Source: Myxocyprinus asiaticus (taxonomy: Eukaryota > Chordata > Actinopteri > Cypriniformes > Catostomidae). From it: 64,000 nucleotides of DNA. The number at the start of each line of letters is the position of its first letter. The stretch's first letter is position 1. The position numbers and the translations under genes were made by a program. The notes under the pieces are model-generated. The model was not told where the DNA came from. It worked only from the letters and a program-made list of their open reading frames with translations, and did no database searches. The stretch lies in the NCBI RefSeq assembly GCF_019703515.2, contig NC_059372.1, positions 14,041,492-14,105,491 on the forward strand. The letters are read 5' to 3'. Shown here piece after piece: positions 38,222 to 49,983 of the stretch.

Positions 38222-38696
38222 CCATCAAAACTATGGAATAACAGAAATGGAACTATGAGAATTAAATCCAAATTCTCATAGTAAAAAATCCCAAATAAAT
38301 CAAAATGTTATATTTTAGCATCTTCAAAGTAGCCACCCTTTGCCTAGAATTTGCAGCAATGTACTCTTGGCATTTTCTCAACCAACATCTTGAGGTATCA
38401 CCCTGGGATGCTTTTTAAACAGTACTGAAGGAGTTACCATCTATGCTGGGCACTTATTGGCTGCGGTCCAAGTCATCCATTTAAAAAAAATAAAAAAATA
38501 AAAAAATAAAATAAAAAATAAGATACAACTTTTTTTTACGTTTTGTTATGAAATAAATTAATAGGTTTGCACAATTATATATTTTGTCTACAAAACTAAT
38601 TTCAAACATTTAAGCATTTGCCTTCAGATCAAAAGGTTTTTAAGATCATGAAAAACATTTCAGTCAAGTGACCCCAAACTTTTGAACAGAAGTGTA

Positions 38697-40359
38697 TATA
38701 CAGTACACACATCACCATCAGCCATGTTGCTCTCTAAATATTGGCATTATGGCATTAAATATTATATTATGGTTATTGAAAACCTCATGTCAGTCAATCA
38801 TTAGAAGATATCACATGTAGACTATAGATCCATGTTGGACATTAATACACCAAACAGAACTTCTGAAACATATTCCTTTGCTTTCATGGCAAATGTGCAT
38901 AATTTAAGTCCCTGGTGCAAAGCAAGTGTGAGCAGCAGGAGTAAAAATACTTAAGCCTCTCAGTGGTTTCTGGCCTGTCGTGTTCTTCACTTCTCTCCAT
39001 GATTAATGAAATCCATAAGCACCCTCTGCCCTTTCTAATAGATTTATGGACTTCATTGTACAATTTCTTAGTGTTTCATTGTACATTTGTTTTCCTTACA
39101 TTGAAATTTGTCATGAGAGTTCTCCTGAGCTGCCCTTTAGCTGCTGACTGGCCTGATTTGATTGGCAATCAGTCTATCACGCTCACCACTGGAGGATGGC
39201 AGAAGTTAGTTGAGTGTCTAATATAGTAGTATGGTAGGCTGTACGTATGACATATACTGTATGCTATAAAGAGGGGCTTATTCTACACTTTTCACACTGC
39301 ATTTTAATTTTGCTTATTTATAAGTCCACTTATAATATGTCAAAGTTTGGTGCAGGTTTCTCACAGCAAAAATGTTAGAATTTAGTATACATGACCTATA
39401 AGCACAGGTCATGTATCAAACTTTTGTATTTCAAAAGAACTTGGAATATATTGTTTTTTATATAAAATTTTAATAGATAATTGTGTAATATTTTGAAACA
39501 GCGAGGAGCTTCTTATACCTATTTAAAAATTGCAGTTTGAAAGCTAGATGCATTTTAGTGTTCCTGTACTATGCAATAAAGTTTAGTGTATTTCTTTAGT
39601 AAAAAAACGGAAGTGTTTTGTAAAAATACATGTAGGTAAATATTGCTTTTTTATCACTGTATTGTCGGGGGGAAAAAAAACAAACAAACTGGAAAACATG
39701 CATTAATTATCTTGAACTAGAATTTTATTTCATTAAACATTTTGAATGTACTTGACTACAAGGGTTGGACAGTTGTTTGGGGCCTCAAAAATCGTAAACC
39801 CGCTCCTGGCCTCAAGTAAAGAGCAGCTGGGATTACATGCTCAATGAAACATTTCTGAAACATTGTATAGAGCAGAAATCAAAAGAGGGGCTTGTTCAAA
39901 GCTATGTAATCAAGCAGCATGGAGTGAAGTGGAAAAATGTACGATGATTACAGAAATAGGTTTTGACAGAGCATCTCTTGAGAATGCAACTCTGCAGAAG
40001 TTACCTTCTTCTGAAGTCAAGAAGGAAATTTTATGGATTGCGCTTTATGCTCCTTTGAAAAGAGATTTGAGCATTGAGTGGAGAATGTGAGCAGACTGCA
40101 GAGACAGCAATTTCCCCTTCCCTCTCAAAGCATTCTGTAATCACTCCGCTTCTACTCCACTTTGCATTTTCCATTTTACTTGCTCGATCTCCGCTATATG
40201 GTGAGAGAAATCCTACTCCGAATTTGCTCCATTGCAAAATTTGCGCACAGTTTTCCACGGAATAAAGAAAGTTATATGTGTGGAACAACATGGTGTTTTA
40301 TTAACAAAGTTTGGGAGGAGCTAGTTCATTTAATCCGACCAATCACACAGCCAGAGTAA
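38697..40359. other. Non-coding, no feature recognised
   Basis: AT-rich sequence, more balanced from 39860. Small overlapping frames around 39863-40291 show no motif. Confidence 0.45.
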
Positions 40360-40376
40360 GAGTATATAAACAGCTG
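40352..40376 (+). promoter_or_regulatory. TATA-like box at start of C-rich block
   Basis: gagtatataaacagctgctt is a good TATA match at the point where the plus strand becomes C-rich. It may be the promoter of the element that follows. This is inference from sequence and position only. Confidence 0.35.
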
Positions 40377-40639
40377 CTTACCTCTATGTAGCATTGAGAG
40401 TTTCCTGCATTCGGCCCCACCCATTGCCCACGAACAGACCCATGCAAGTGACTCGGATCATCGGATTGCAACTCCACTGCAAAGCATTCACGTTCATCAG
40501 AAGGTGACAATGCTTCCATCTAAATCATCTCGTCCCAACAAAAGCTGCCACAGCAGCTCATTCGTTTCACAGCATCGACTGCTACTACTTTAAGTGCTAC
40601 TTTTACTCTGTCTTTCCTCCTAATCTCTATTCGTCGGAG

Positions 40640-40980
40640 CAGATCATTGTGTGAAGCTGCTTCCACAACTGGCTGCTTCGACGCTGTACACATGTGAAAC
40701 AGTTCCCTACGACTGCTCAAATGTTCTCCTATCTAAATTTCCCACCCGGAGAGGCCGACTGCGTGAAGCTGCTTCTGCAAACTGGCTGCTTCGGCTCTGT
40801 ACACATGTGAAACAGTTCCCTACGACTGCTCATATGTTCTCCTATCTAAATTTCCCACCCGGAGCGGCCGACTGTGTGAAGCTGCTTCCGCAAACTGGCT
40901 GCTTTGGCTCTGTATACAGTCAAACAGCTCTCTATGACCACTCATATGTTCTCCTATCTAAATTTCCATCCGGAGCGGTT
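40640..40980. repeat. 113-bp tandem repeat, three units
   Basis: gtgaagctgcttc (40651, 40763, 40876), caaactggctgcttcggctc and tgttctcctatctaaatttc recur every 112-113 bp. The third unit is more diverged. Confidence 0.9.
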
Positions 40981-42323
40981 CATCACATAAGCCTGCCTCC
41001 ATGAAAAGGCGCTGCTCCGGCTCATGCCTCTCAAGTTCTATTACAGCTTCATTTGAACCTGAGGAAAACAAAAGATTAACTATTTAATTCAATCATCATT
41101 CCAACATTCCCCAGCATTTCAGTCTGGTTCTCCCGCACAGGTGATTCCTGTCAGTCTCATTACCTCGCCGCGCAGCTCGTTTAGGGCGTGATCCATTCAG
41201 CGATTCTCTTTGTCAACGTCTAACATGAATATCACAATTGTTTTCCCTTCAAAGTGCCCTTCGGAGCTCGATTTATTCCATCTGGAACACAGGGGCAATC
41301 ATGCAACAGCGAACTCCTTCCAATCGACAATAATTTAATTTCAACTTCTTTTCAAACCATGCAGACATTTTAACATGAGCTCGCTGCTGCACAGCACTCG
41401 CTCTGACCATTCCACAGCACACTGCAGTTATACACAGCCTCTGTCCAAACAGGCACGAGCTGAATTCGGCTCAGCAAGAGGCGGATCACGCACCACGTCC
41501 CAACTCATTTATAATCATTCTGCAAACTCGCCTCACCTCCTCTCAACATTCGAGCTGTGCAGCCCCAATAACACGAAGCAAGCGCTGCTACAAACTTCCA
41601 CTCATCTCTACACTAGAACATCTCTTTTCCTCCTCCCGTCATGACAAACGCTTCATGCAGGTAAAATCAATCTATCATTTTATTTTACTGACAGTCTTCT
41701 CTACTTCTGCCCGAATCATTGGATTACAAACTTTATTTACAAGCTTGACCATACAACTTAATTGTAAAACGCTCCACCCAAGTTTAAAGTAACCAGTTTA
41801 AATCGACACAGAATGATTCAGCTTGGCAGCATACTTTATACTCCAATATTTCTGTAGAATGTATTACAAGTCATCAATATAAACAAGTCGTTTTATTCAC
41901 CACACTAGTGCAAACGGTGCTCTTATATTATCTATTAAATCCAACTCTCAGGCACAAACTCCTATGATTTCATACATCCTTGTCAATCGAGATGAGTCAC
42001 CCCGTGCCAATAACACAGAGTTATGAAATGACTCGCATTATGTTGGAAAACAATCTACAGAGCTCCAAACCATATGCTGAAGTTATAAACATCAGACTAC
42101 AGTATCCATCTGGGCACTCAGTTTTAGGTGCCTTCTAATTTCATGAGAAACCAAATTTAAATGACGTCATTCATTTGCACACACAAGCATGTTTCCTGAC
42201 ATTGTCTTACACATGTTCCCGACATTTAATCTAGCAACTATTACGTTCAGGCATCTTCAGACGCTACGTTTACCACGTTACCATGTTTTGTATTGGCTAT
42301 ACGCATCCCTAAGCAGCACAAAT

Positions 42324-42890
42324 GTGCTGTCCAGGTGCCGCAACTGTGGCGTCTTTAGGGCCATACGACAAACTCCCACTACACGGCTAACAGCGCAAAC
42401 ACACCGTCCAAGCGCCGCCACCGTTCACGTGCAACAACCACAGCACTTTTTCAGACCATGCGTATCAGCCTGCTTCCGCTGGAGAACCCCGCTCCAGACC
42501 CATTCCCCTCTTCACTTTATCCCCCTCCCTTCTTCCATTTTAATCTCTCCTACTCCGGAACCGTTCCCTGCACGAGGCTGCCTCCGCAAGCAAACTTCAG
42601 CCCAAATCCCTCCTCAAGAAAAACAGACTTCCACTACACCGTAAAGAGCACACGTGCTGTCCAAGCACCACAAGTGCGGCATCTTCTGGGCTGTGCGACC
42701 AAACCTCCTACTGCACTGCCAACAGCGCAAATATGCTGTTCAAGCGCTGCAACCGTGGCGTCTTTAGGGCCATACAACAAACTCCATATACACAGCAAAC
42801 AGCACAAGCGCACTGTCCAAGCGCCACAACTGTTCACGTGCCACAACCTTGGCACGTCTTTCAGACCATGCGTCTCAGCCCCCATGGCTC
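42324..42890. repeat. 79-bp tandem repeat, interrupted
   Basis: Units start at about 42324, 42402, 42654, 42733 and 42811, with the shared words ctgtccaagcgccgcaac and ggcgtctttagggccatac. Each group is followed by cagaccatgcgt(a/c)tcagcc, so the whole group of units has also been duplicated. Confidence 0.85.
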
Positions 42891-43428
42891 CTTAACCCTC
42901 CGTAACCCATACTGTGCCACTCATACTAAACGAACCATCACCACTGTGTTGTGATTGACAATTGGCCCGCTTTAAATCTTCCTTAAACAGTCCGCCACAA
43001 GCCGGCATCTGCGCATCAATCAATTTCAGTCAAATATCGCCTACTATATGGCCTCACGTCGAACGCCGCACTTAACAACTCAACCCATTCGTGTCGCAGA
43101 GTGAGTTCTTGCTTATATGCAGCGTAAACTGTTCACACAAAAACAGAGGCTCTTCCTGTTAATGCCGTGTGATCCTGTGCTCGAGGATTCAGCCCTTTTC
43201 ACATAGGGAGTTTCCTTAAATGTATCATATATCACTTCAACAAGAATCTAGTGTCCTACCTTCGTACGCCATGCAGGCCTACGGATTCAGCCGCTCGCAG
43301 CTCCGAGCAAGCTTAGTATAATACAGCTAAAATATTCTCCCATTGAACGCTGTGTGGTCCCGTGCCTGAGGATTCAGCCCATTCATATCGCAAACGCACA
43401 TGCAAGCATGTACCCTGACATTGCCTCT

Positions 43429-43705
43429 AACGAGGACATTTATTTTCATTTTCAATCTGCCAACTCCCATCCAGCCCTTCAAATCGCTAGCACACTATCT
43501 CCATTACAGAGGATCCCACTTAAATTCGGCAGCTTAAAATACTCAAGCCATTCCTTCTGTATCGGCGCCGCAACAGCAGAAGCCCAAAGGCCTGCCCAAG
43601 CACCAAATCCGCTCACTAGGCTGGTGGTCATCTGACGCATTCAATAGTTACCTATGTACAAACTATCTCCAAATCAAGAAAGCTCACCTTGCCCTAATAA
43701 AATAA
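43429..43705 (+). pseudogene. Tyrosine recombinase C-terminal fragment
   Basis: Tyrosine recombinases cut and rejoin DNA through a covalent phosphotyrosine. The frame gives YFHFQSANSHPALQIAST, then SSHSFCIGAATAEA, the box-II HxxR region, with His at 43549-43551 but Cys (TGT, 43558-43560) where Arg is expected. One base later than the frame allows (near 43584) the similarity continues in the next frame: GLPKHQIRSLGWWSSDAF, then the nucleophile Tyr at 43649-43651 and a TAA at 43703-43705. The HSFRIGAAT…GRWSSDA…Y pattern is typical of Ngaro/DIRS and Crypton-type recombinases of animals. The active-site Arg change, the GRW to GWW change and the frameshift make it inactive. The upstream catalytic Arg region is not recognisable. 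Confidence 0.7.
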
Positions 43706-43759
43706 AAAAATTGGAAAGGGGCTGCTCACTCTACCTTGTCCATATTTCGGGGGTCTTCC

Positions 43760-44200
43760 CGTGCAGATGCTGTGAGGGTCCACCCCTCATAAGCCCATAC
43801 ATTCAAGGGCTGTCCCGTTCAAATCAAAGTGAGGGTCCTCCAGTTCGGATGCTGCGAGGGCCCACCCCAGCCGGCCCAGAAGCCCTCCTGTCCATGCCAC
43901 TGAGAGGGCCCTCCCACATACATATATCTAAGGGCAGTCCTGTTCAAAATGCAGGAGGGTCCTTCCGTTCGATGCTGCGAGGGTCCACTCAGGCAAGCCC
44001 AGAAGCCCTCCTGTCCATATCGCTGTAAAGGCCCTCCCACACATATACATCAAGGGCTATCCCGTTCGAATCGCAGTGGGGGTCCTCCCATGCGAATGCT
44101 GTGTGAGCTTACTCACGTTTATTTGTATCGTGGGCTCTCCCGTTCATACCGCCATGAGGTCCTTCCCGTTTCGAATACAGTGAGGTCCCCTGTACGATTG
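43760..44200. repeat. About 123-bp tandem repeat downstream of recombinase
   Basis: gatgctgcgaggg recurs at 43848 and 43971, with diverged copies at 43766 and 44095. Between them agcccagaagccctcctgtc and aagggc(t/a)(g/a)tcc(c/t)gttc repeat in order. Period is 123-124 bp, with one shorter first unit. Confidence 0.85.
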
Positions 44201-44857
44201 CAGGATCCACTCGAGTTGCAGCCAAGCCCCACATACGTGGGTTAGCCCATTCACTGCGCAGGCCCCTCCCGTCGAACAAATTGCATCTGGAGGACACTTA
44301 AGGTCTGGTTGCCCCCCTTGCTCGGGAGTGGCGAAGCCCTCCAGTTGCAATTAAAACAGCTCTCCATGAGAGCTCATTTCTATGTGGCCGCGACCGCCAC
44401 TGTCTTTCAGTGTTTCAGCCTAATTTCACTCTCTAATTCCTCCCTATCCTGCACTTATTGGTTTCCTATCCCCCAAGCAGACCCTAACATGAAGCTTCCT
44501 CTGCAAGCAGCTCCGTTTGTTCTATCTTCTTTGGCACCTCTGCCCATCTGGCACACAAGGCTAGGTGAGCACCCCTTCCCTTCCAGTACGTAATTTCAGG
44601 TTCCATTCTTTTGGGGGGGGGGGGTATTGTTGTTAAAATCAATCGGTTCCTCTTATTCCTTCCAACACATCACTTCTGCGACTCACGAGGCTACGGTGCC
44701 AGCAACTTGCTGTTCTGTTTCTTGGCTTCTTTTGGGGGGCATTTGAGCTCAGGTCAACTCTCGAGCCTCAAGCCCTCCTCCAGGGACAGCAAGCCGCATA
44801 TGTTTAAGCTATCCTCACTGCAGGATTACATTAACTTGCAAACTACTGAAATAAGGG

Positions 44858-44898
44858 TGAGTAAAATAATTTTCATTTTTGGGTAAACTATCCCTTTA
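44858..44898. mobile_element. Angel-like MITE, right end only
   Basis: gggtgagtaaaataattttc, then atttttgggtaaactatccc, match the right ends of the other Angel-like copies. The left arm is absent. Confidence 0.7.
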
Positions 44899-45832
44899 CG
44901 ACCAGTCTGATACTAAAATCTGTCTGCCTAAAGTAGACAATGTTTCTATCAGCTTTACGGTTACTACTGTTCGAACATAACTTCACCCTTGTGCCTTTTA
45001 CAGACATTCAAGTTAAGTACACTGCATGTGACAGCAGAGAAATGTGCACTGCAGCAAATTCATCTTGATGCACTAAGCGAGGAGGCATTTTCTTGAGATG
45101 TGGCCAGCCAGTCCTGCTCGCAAGGCTGCTGTATCCCCAGGAACTCTTCATCAGAGAGAGTGAGTGTGGTCGGGTCTTAGGCAGACACCGTGAAATGGAC
45201 CCAGCTGTGGTTCACGGCTCGAGGCCCAGCCCATTTGCCAAGGGCCATTAACGTTGTGCTTTACCAGGACCCAGTGATCTGCCATTCAACCTGCCTGCAT
45301 CACCCCCATGTGTGCTGAATCTGTGGAGAAACTGACCTTTGTGAGTGTACAGGTAGACCAGAGACATTCTGACATTGAGGACTGATGATGTCTATTATGT
45401 TTTTAAAGGTTCAAGAGGTTTTAGACTGACAGTGTTCATGCTTTGCAAGGAATGTTCCATGCTCAATAATAGGGCATAATGCCGATTACCACAGGAAATA
45501 AATTGTACTTGTCCATCAGTTTTTCATTTTTTTAAAGCAAAAATCATGGTTTCAGTAACACACTTACAATGGAAGTATACTGGGCTAGGCTAGGTTAAGG
45601 CTAGGGTTTATAGTTTGCTAAATCGTCCTTTTAGTGGTGGGAATATTTTGCTAGGTCGATGAAATTCTGTCTACGCGGTCGGTACCCTGACATCGAACCC
45701 ATTCTGCCGAGTTACTGACAAGTGCTTAGTCATATCAGACATTTTTGCATCAATTCAAATTGTTTCAACTTCTCCTGTGAAGCTATTAATAGCGTGTTTT
45801 ATCAGCAACCTCAGAGAACGGTTTCTGGTCTT
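44899..45832. other. Unique-looking DNA left of the nest
   Basis: 45060-45370 is GC-richer and single-copy in texture. 45690-45730 (attctgccgagttactgaca) resembles 32440-32465 (attatgccgagtcactgaca), hinting at a shared repeat. No coding frame. Confidence 0.4.
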
Positions 45833-46020
45833 GTGGAATCTAGGGCTGGGCGATATGCAAGAAATATGTTCACAATATTTTAATAAAAAAATATTACATC
45901 ATCAACCCCCCTGCCCCCAATGCCGAGGGTGTATGTAATATTTTTCTTTATTGATTTTGCTTTAAAATTGTAATTCATTTACAGTGCATTCAGAAAGTAT
46001 TCAGACCCCTTTATTTTTTT

Positions 46021-46850
46021 CAAGTCAAGTCATTTTGATTTGTATAGTGCTTTTCACAACACACATCGTTTCAAAGCAGCTTTAGAGAAAATCATGCATT
46101 AACAGAAAATGAAACTCATCATTGTGTTTGATTAAATATGATTGTAAATTGTGTATAAAAATAAATAATTATATATTATTGTATTTAGAACCCCATTGAG
46201 CATGCCGAAGGCGATTGTGGCAAGGAACACAAAACTCCATTAGATGTTGGGAGAAACCAGGCTCACTGTGGGGGTTCCCCTCAGTTCCCCTCTGGCTAAA
46301 CATCATGAATATAGTGTCAATATTAGGTATTTGTGTGCAGTGCAAGTCATGGTTTAAAATTAGTAAACTAAGTAAGTGTTAAGGGCCAATGTTTAAACAA
46401 AGATTTTGTATGAACTGTAAGATTAGTGACTAATGTCTTTGAAGTTCGTACTGGATTAACTGCAGAAGTTCACATAGATGTATTTTCCTTTGTTAGTTGG
46501 CTGATGAAGGTTTTTTTTTGGCAATTAATTGATAGTCTGTGTATTCCATTTTAAGAGTATAGTCCATCATTGGACCAAGGTGATGCAGGCAGAGATCAGT
46601 GAGGTGCATCACAGTTCAACCGGCAGGTCATTTCGGTGAGGTCTATACTAAGTCCAGTTTTCAGGCAGTGGCATATTAAATATCCAGTGTCTTATGGTTG
46701 GAGTTGGCATCAGTTCATCCCCTGAAGTCCACTGTAATAGACTGAAGTGTTGTCTGGCTGGCACCAGCTGCATTTAGTCATCATCACTCAGAGATACGTA
46801 GCAGTGGAGTCCGACACCAAGCAGGTACGGAGTTGGATATATATATATAT
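46021..46850. repeat. CAAGTCAAGTCA interspersed repeat
   Basis: caagtcaagtcattttgatt, tgtatagtgcttttcacaac, tttcaaagcagctttagaga and gagaaaccaggctcactgtg are words of a very common fish repeat whose class I cannot state. It sits between the left tip and the body of the Tc1/mariner. The right boundary lies near a TA-rich run. Confidence 0.6.
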
Positions 46851-46868
46851 ATATACTGTATATATATA
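46830..46868. repeat. Imperfect (TA)n run
   Basis: Alternating ta interrupted by ctg, at the right boundary of the CAAGTCAAGTCA repeat. Confidence 0.85.
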
Positions 46869-47524
46869 TTTTTTCCACATCAATCTACACTCCATCCCTC
46901 ACAATGACAAAGCAAAAATTTGATTTTTGATAATTTTGCAAATTTATTACAAGTAAAAAACTGAAATATCATATTGACATAAGTATTCAGACCCTTAACT
47001 CAGTACTTAGTTGAAGCACGTTTGGCAGCGATTACAGCCTCAAGTCTTTTTGGGTATGATGCGACAAGCTTTGCACACCTGGATTTGGGGATTTTCTGCC
47101 ATTCTTCTCTGCAGATCCTCTCAAGCTCTGTCAGGTTGGATGGGGATCATCGGTGGAAAGTCATTTTCAGGTCTCATTAGAGATGTTCGATTGGGTTCAA
47201 GTCCGGGCTCTGGCTGGGCCACTCAAGAACATTCACAGAGTTGCCCCTAAGCCACTCTTGCATTGTCTTGGCTGTGTGCTTAGGGTCATTGTCCTGTTGG
47301 AAGGTGAACCTTCAGCCAGTCTGAGGTCCTGAGTGCTCTGGACCAGGTTTTCATTAAGGATATCTCTGTATTTTGCTGCGTTCAGTTTTCTTTCAACCCT
47401 GACCAGTCCCCACTGCTGAAAAACACCCCCACAGCATGATGCTACCACCACCACCATGCTTCAACATTGGGATGGTATTGAACAGGTGGTGCCTGGTTTC
47501 CTCCAGACATGAAGCTGGGAATTT

Positions 47525-47532
47525 AGGCCAAA
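47525..47532. repeat. 8-bp target duplication, left copy
   Basis: aggccaaa here and aagccaaa at 53776-53783 flank the hAT-like element (7 of 8 identical). Confidence 0.8.
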
Positions 47533-48181
47533 CAGGGGTGGAAAGAGTACTGAAAAATAATACTCAAGTAAAAGTACTGTTACATCTTAAATGTAGTATG
47601 AGTAGAGTAAAAGTACCTGTCCTCAAATCTACTCAAGAGTAAAAGAGTAGCTCATTTAAAAGTACTCATGAGTAGTGAGTATTGAGTACTGAGTTGCGAA
47701 AGCTATGCCCCTTTATAATAAAAACTCGATGCTGCAATTTAAAAATGTAACACCATAATTTACATTCCCTTTTATGGCTGTTTGCCAGAAAGAATAATAA
47801 TAAAAAAAAAAAAAAAAATAGGTATTTTATAGGTGTTTGTGATTGACAACTTTTAAAATACATCACTTATCTATGATACTGTAAACACTACATGAATCTG
47901 ATTTTTAAAAATAAAAGGGCGACATGATTACAGAAATGAAAAGATGAAAGTTATTTTCAATATCATAGTGTATGAAACAATTACATTAAAATCAGTTTAT
48001 GTGTAGGGTCTAAATTTTCCTTAATGCCGACAGAGAGAGTTGCTGTTGCGCATAAAAACATGTTCAAAACAATGCAAGGAATAAAAAAATAAAACACTAA
48101 AAAAGCAGGGTCACTTGGCGCATCATGTCCCGCACAATAGAGGCGGTTGAGCAGTTGTTTGGTACAGGGGCCACATCGGTC

Positions 48182-48914
48182 TTCAAAGGAATAATTCACA
48201 CAAAAAATGAAAATTCTCTCATCATTTAGTCACCCTTATGCCATTCTGGATGTGTATGACTTCCTTCAGCAGAACACAAATTAAGATTTTCTAAAAATCT
48301 TTTCAGCTCTAAAAATGTATCAGCTCTTTTGGTCCATACAATGCAAGTGAATGGGTGCCAACATTTTGAAGCTCCAAAAATCACATAAGTCAGCATAAAA
48401 GTAGCCTAATCCATGTGACTTCAGTGGTTAAATCCATGTGTTCAGAAGAGATATGTAAGGTTGGGTGAGAAACAGAAATATTTAAGTCAATTTTTACTAT
48501 AAATTCTCCTCCCTGCTCAGTCAATCTCCACTTTAACTTTCACAGTCCTCTTCTTTTGTTTTTGGTGATTCACATTCTTCATGCATATTGCCATCTGCTG
48601 GGCAGGGTGAAGAATTTCTAGCAAAAATGGACTTAAATATTGATCCGTTTCTCACCCACACCTATCATATTACTTCTGAAGACATGGATTTAACCACTGG
48701 AGTCATATGGATTACTTTTATGCTGCATTTATGTGCTTTTTGGAGTGTCAAAATGTTGGCATCCATTCACTTTTATTGTATGGGCCTACAGAACTGAAAT
48801 ATTCTTCAAAACAAATCTTAATTTGTTTTCTTCTGAAGAAAGAAAGTCATACACATTTGGGATGGCATGAGGCTAATGATGAGAATTTTCATTTTTGAGT
48901 GAACTATTTCTTTA
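48182..48914. mobile_element. Angel-like TTAA MITE inside hAT-like element
   Basis: The left end is ttcaaaggaataattcacac and the right end is gagtgaactatttctttaa (TTAA 48911-48914). The arms carry gtcacccttatgcc / gatggcatgagg and tgtatgacttcc / aaagtcatacaca as mirrored pairs. Confidence 0.85.
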
Positions 48915-48922
48915 AGTAGCAC

Positions 48923-48940
48923 GGGGGGGGGGGGGGGGGG
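48923..48940. repeat. Poly-G run, 18 bp
   Basis: An uninterrupted run of 18 G directly after the Angel-like MITE. It could form a quadruplex and is a likely site of assembly or sequencing error. Confidence 0.9.
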
Positions 48941-49983
48941 TTACACACGTTGTCCTCCTTTTGAGATACAATGTTCCACATTGATTTAGTTCTTGTATCT
49001 TTTAAGCCCAGAAATAGTTGTGTTCTCATTCTAATGCATGATGCACAATTTTCTGAAGTTTGTGACTGGTGGAATGTTCTTCCTTAAGTATTGCTCTACA
49101 AATGTTGATACTTTTCTATCAGGCATTACAAAAAACATGATAAAGGCTAAGCATAATTATCAATTATTTTATCAACTCTACATTCCTGGTAATTTATTAT
49201 ACAAATTAACACTCTTCATCAGGGGCCGGTATGATTAAAAAAAACTAACAATATTATAAAAAAAAAAAAAAAACACTGTTTTATTCTATTACATTAATAC
49301 TTTTAAAGCTATCAGTTATTCAGCCAAAAGCAGAGAGTGGTTCTCGTTTCCTTGTTATTTGATTAATAGCCTTTATATGGCAGAGCCAACTAGACAGTGC
49401 TCAATTCGGTTACATGTACACTTCAAGTCCAACATTTTGATGCAAATACGCTTTTTGTCCCACTGTTTACACTCACTTTAGACCAAACCGACTAAGTTAC
49501 ATTAATGCCTCAAGACGGGCATTGGCGGAATTATAAAGTGTATTTGATCATCTAGGCGCGAACCCGCAATAGCGCTCAAACATTAGCCGCCTGTCAGTCA
49601 AACAGCACACAGCTACAGACGTCAGGAAATAAAGTCAATCTTTTATATTTTATCTAGATCAACCAACCAGTGGTTGTCTTGCTTTCATGATCGATGTAAT
49701 GAACACCCCTGGTCTAGATGTATAACAGTCTAAGTATAGAAAATTTCTCTCTTTTTTTTTTTTTTTTTTCCAGATAAACAAAGATGGTTTTAATTGCCCA
49801 GCCCTATCGATAACATTGCCTTAATCTCTCACATCAAACCAATAATCTCAGTGATAGATAGCTAATTTACAGGCTACATTATAGACACACAGAATCTAGT
49901 AAGCAGAAATATGAAATTTACCTCGATACGTTTCTTCAGATTAGAGGCAGAATTAATGCTGATATCTGTTTTAAGCAAGTTAA

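Larger units (their letters stand above)
34764..38694. mobile_element. Tc1-like element split by a LINE
   Basis: The left end is cactgccattcaaaggtttg (34764). The inverted right end is cacttctgttcaaaagtttg (38694). TA flanks both sides (34762-34763 and 38695-38696). After removing the LINE at 34868-38221, cacatttgagaataat joins atcaaaactatggaataaca. This is the order I know from fish elements with CACTGCCATTCAAAAGTTTGG ends. It is a non-autonomous copy of under 0.6 kb without the LINE, though words such as gcagcaatgtactcttggca (38354) belong to a decayed transposase region. Confidence 0.8.
40377..44600 (+). mobile_element. C-rich block with tyrosine-recombinase remnant
   Basis: Over 4 kb the plus strand is rich in C and poor in G, unlike its AT-rich surroundings. 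It contains three separate tandem-repeat families (113, 79 and about 123 bp) and a broken tyrosine-recombinase C-terminus (43429-43705). Repeated words also tie distant parts together: caagcatg..cctgacattg at 42187 and 43402, and gaggattcagcccttttcac / gaggattcagcccattcata at 43184 and 43370. No reverse transcriptase frame was found. It could be a decayed YR retrotransposon (Ngaro/DIRS-like), a Crypton-like element, or a non-autonomous derivative. Limits are approximate. Confidence 0.5.

Noticed and set aside
42189..42895. Overlapping 151- and 145-codon plus frames
   Set aside because: They run through 79-bp tandem repeats in different frames, and no domain is recognisable. Low stop density comes from C-rich composition.
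45060..45370. Possible host exon
   Set aside because: GC-richer and unique-looking, but no open frame with splice sites and no recognisable protein similarity.
49793..49805. Another TAGGGCTGGG-type end (inverted) inside the inner hAT-like element
   Set aside because: gcccagcccta matches the outer element's terminus, but I found no partner end or target duplication, so it is not called as a separate element.
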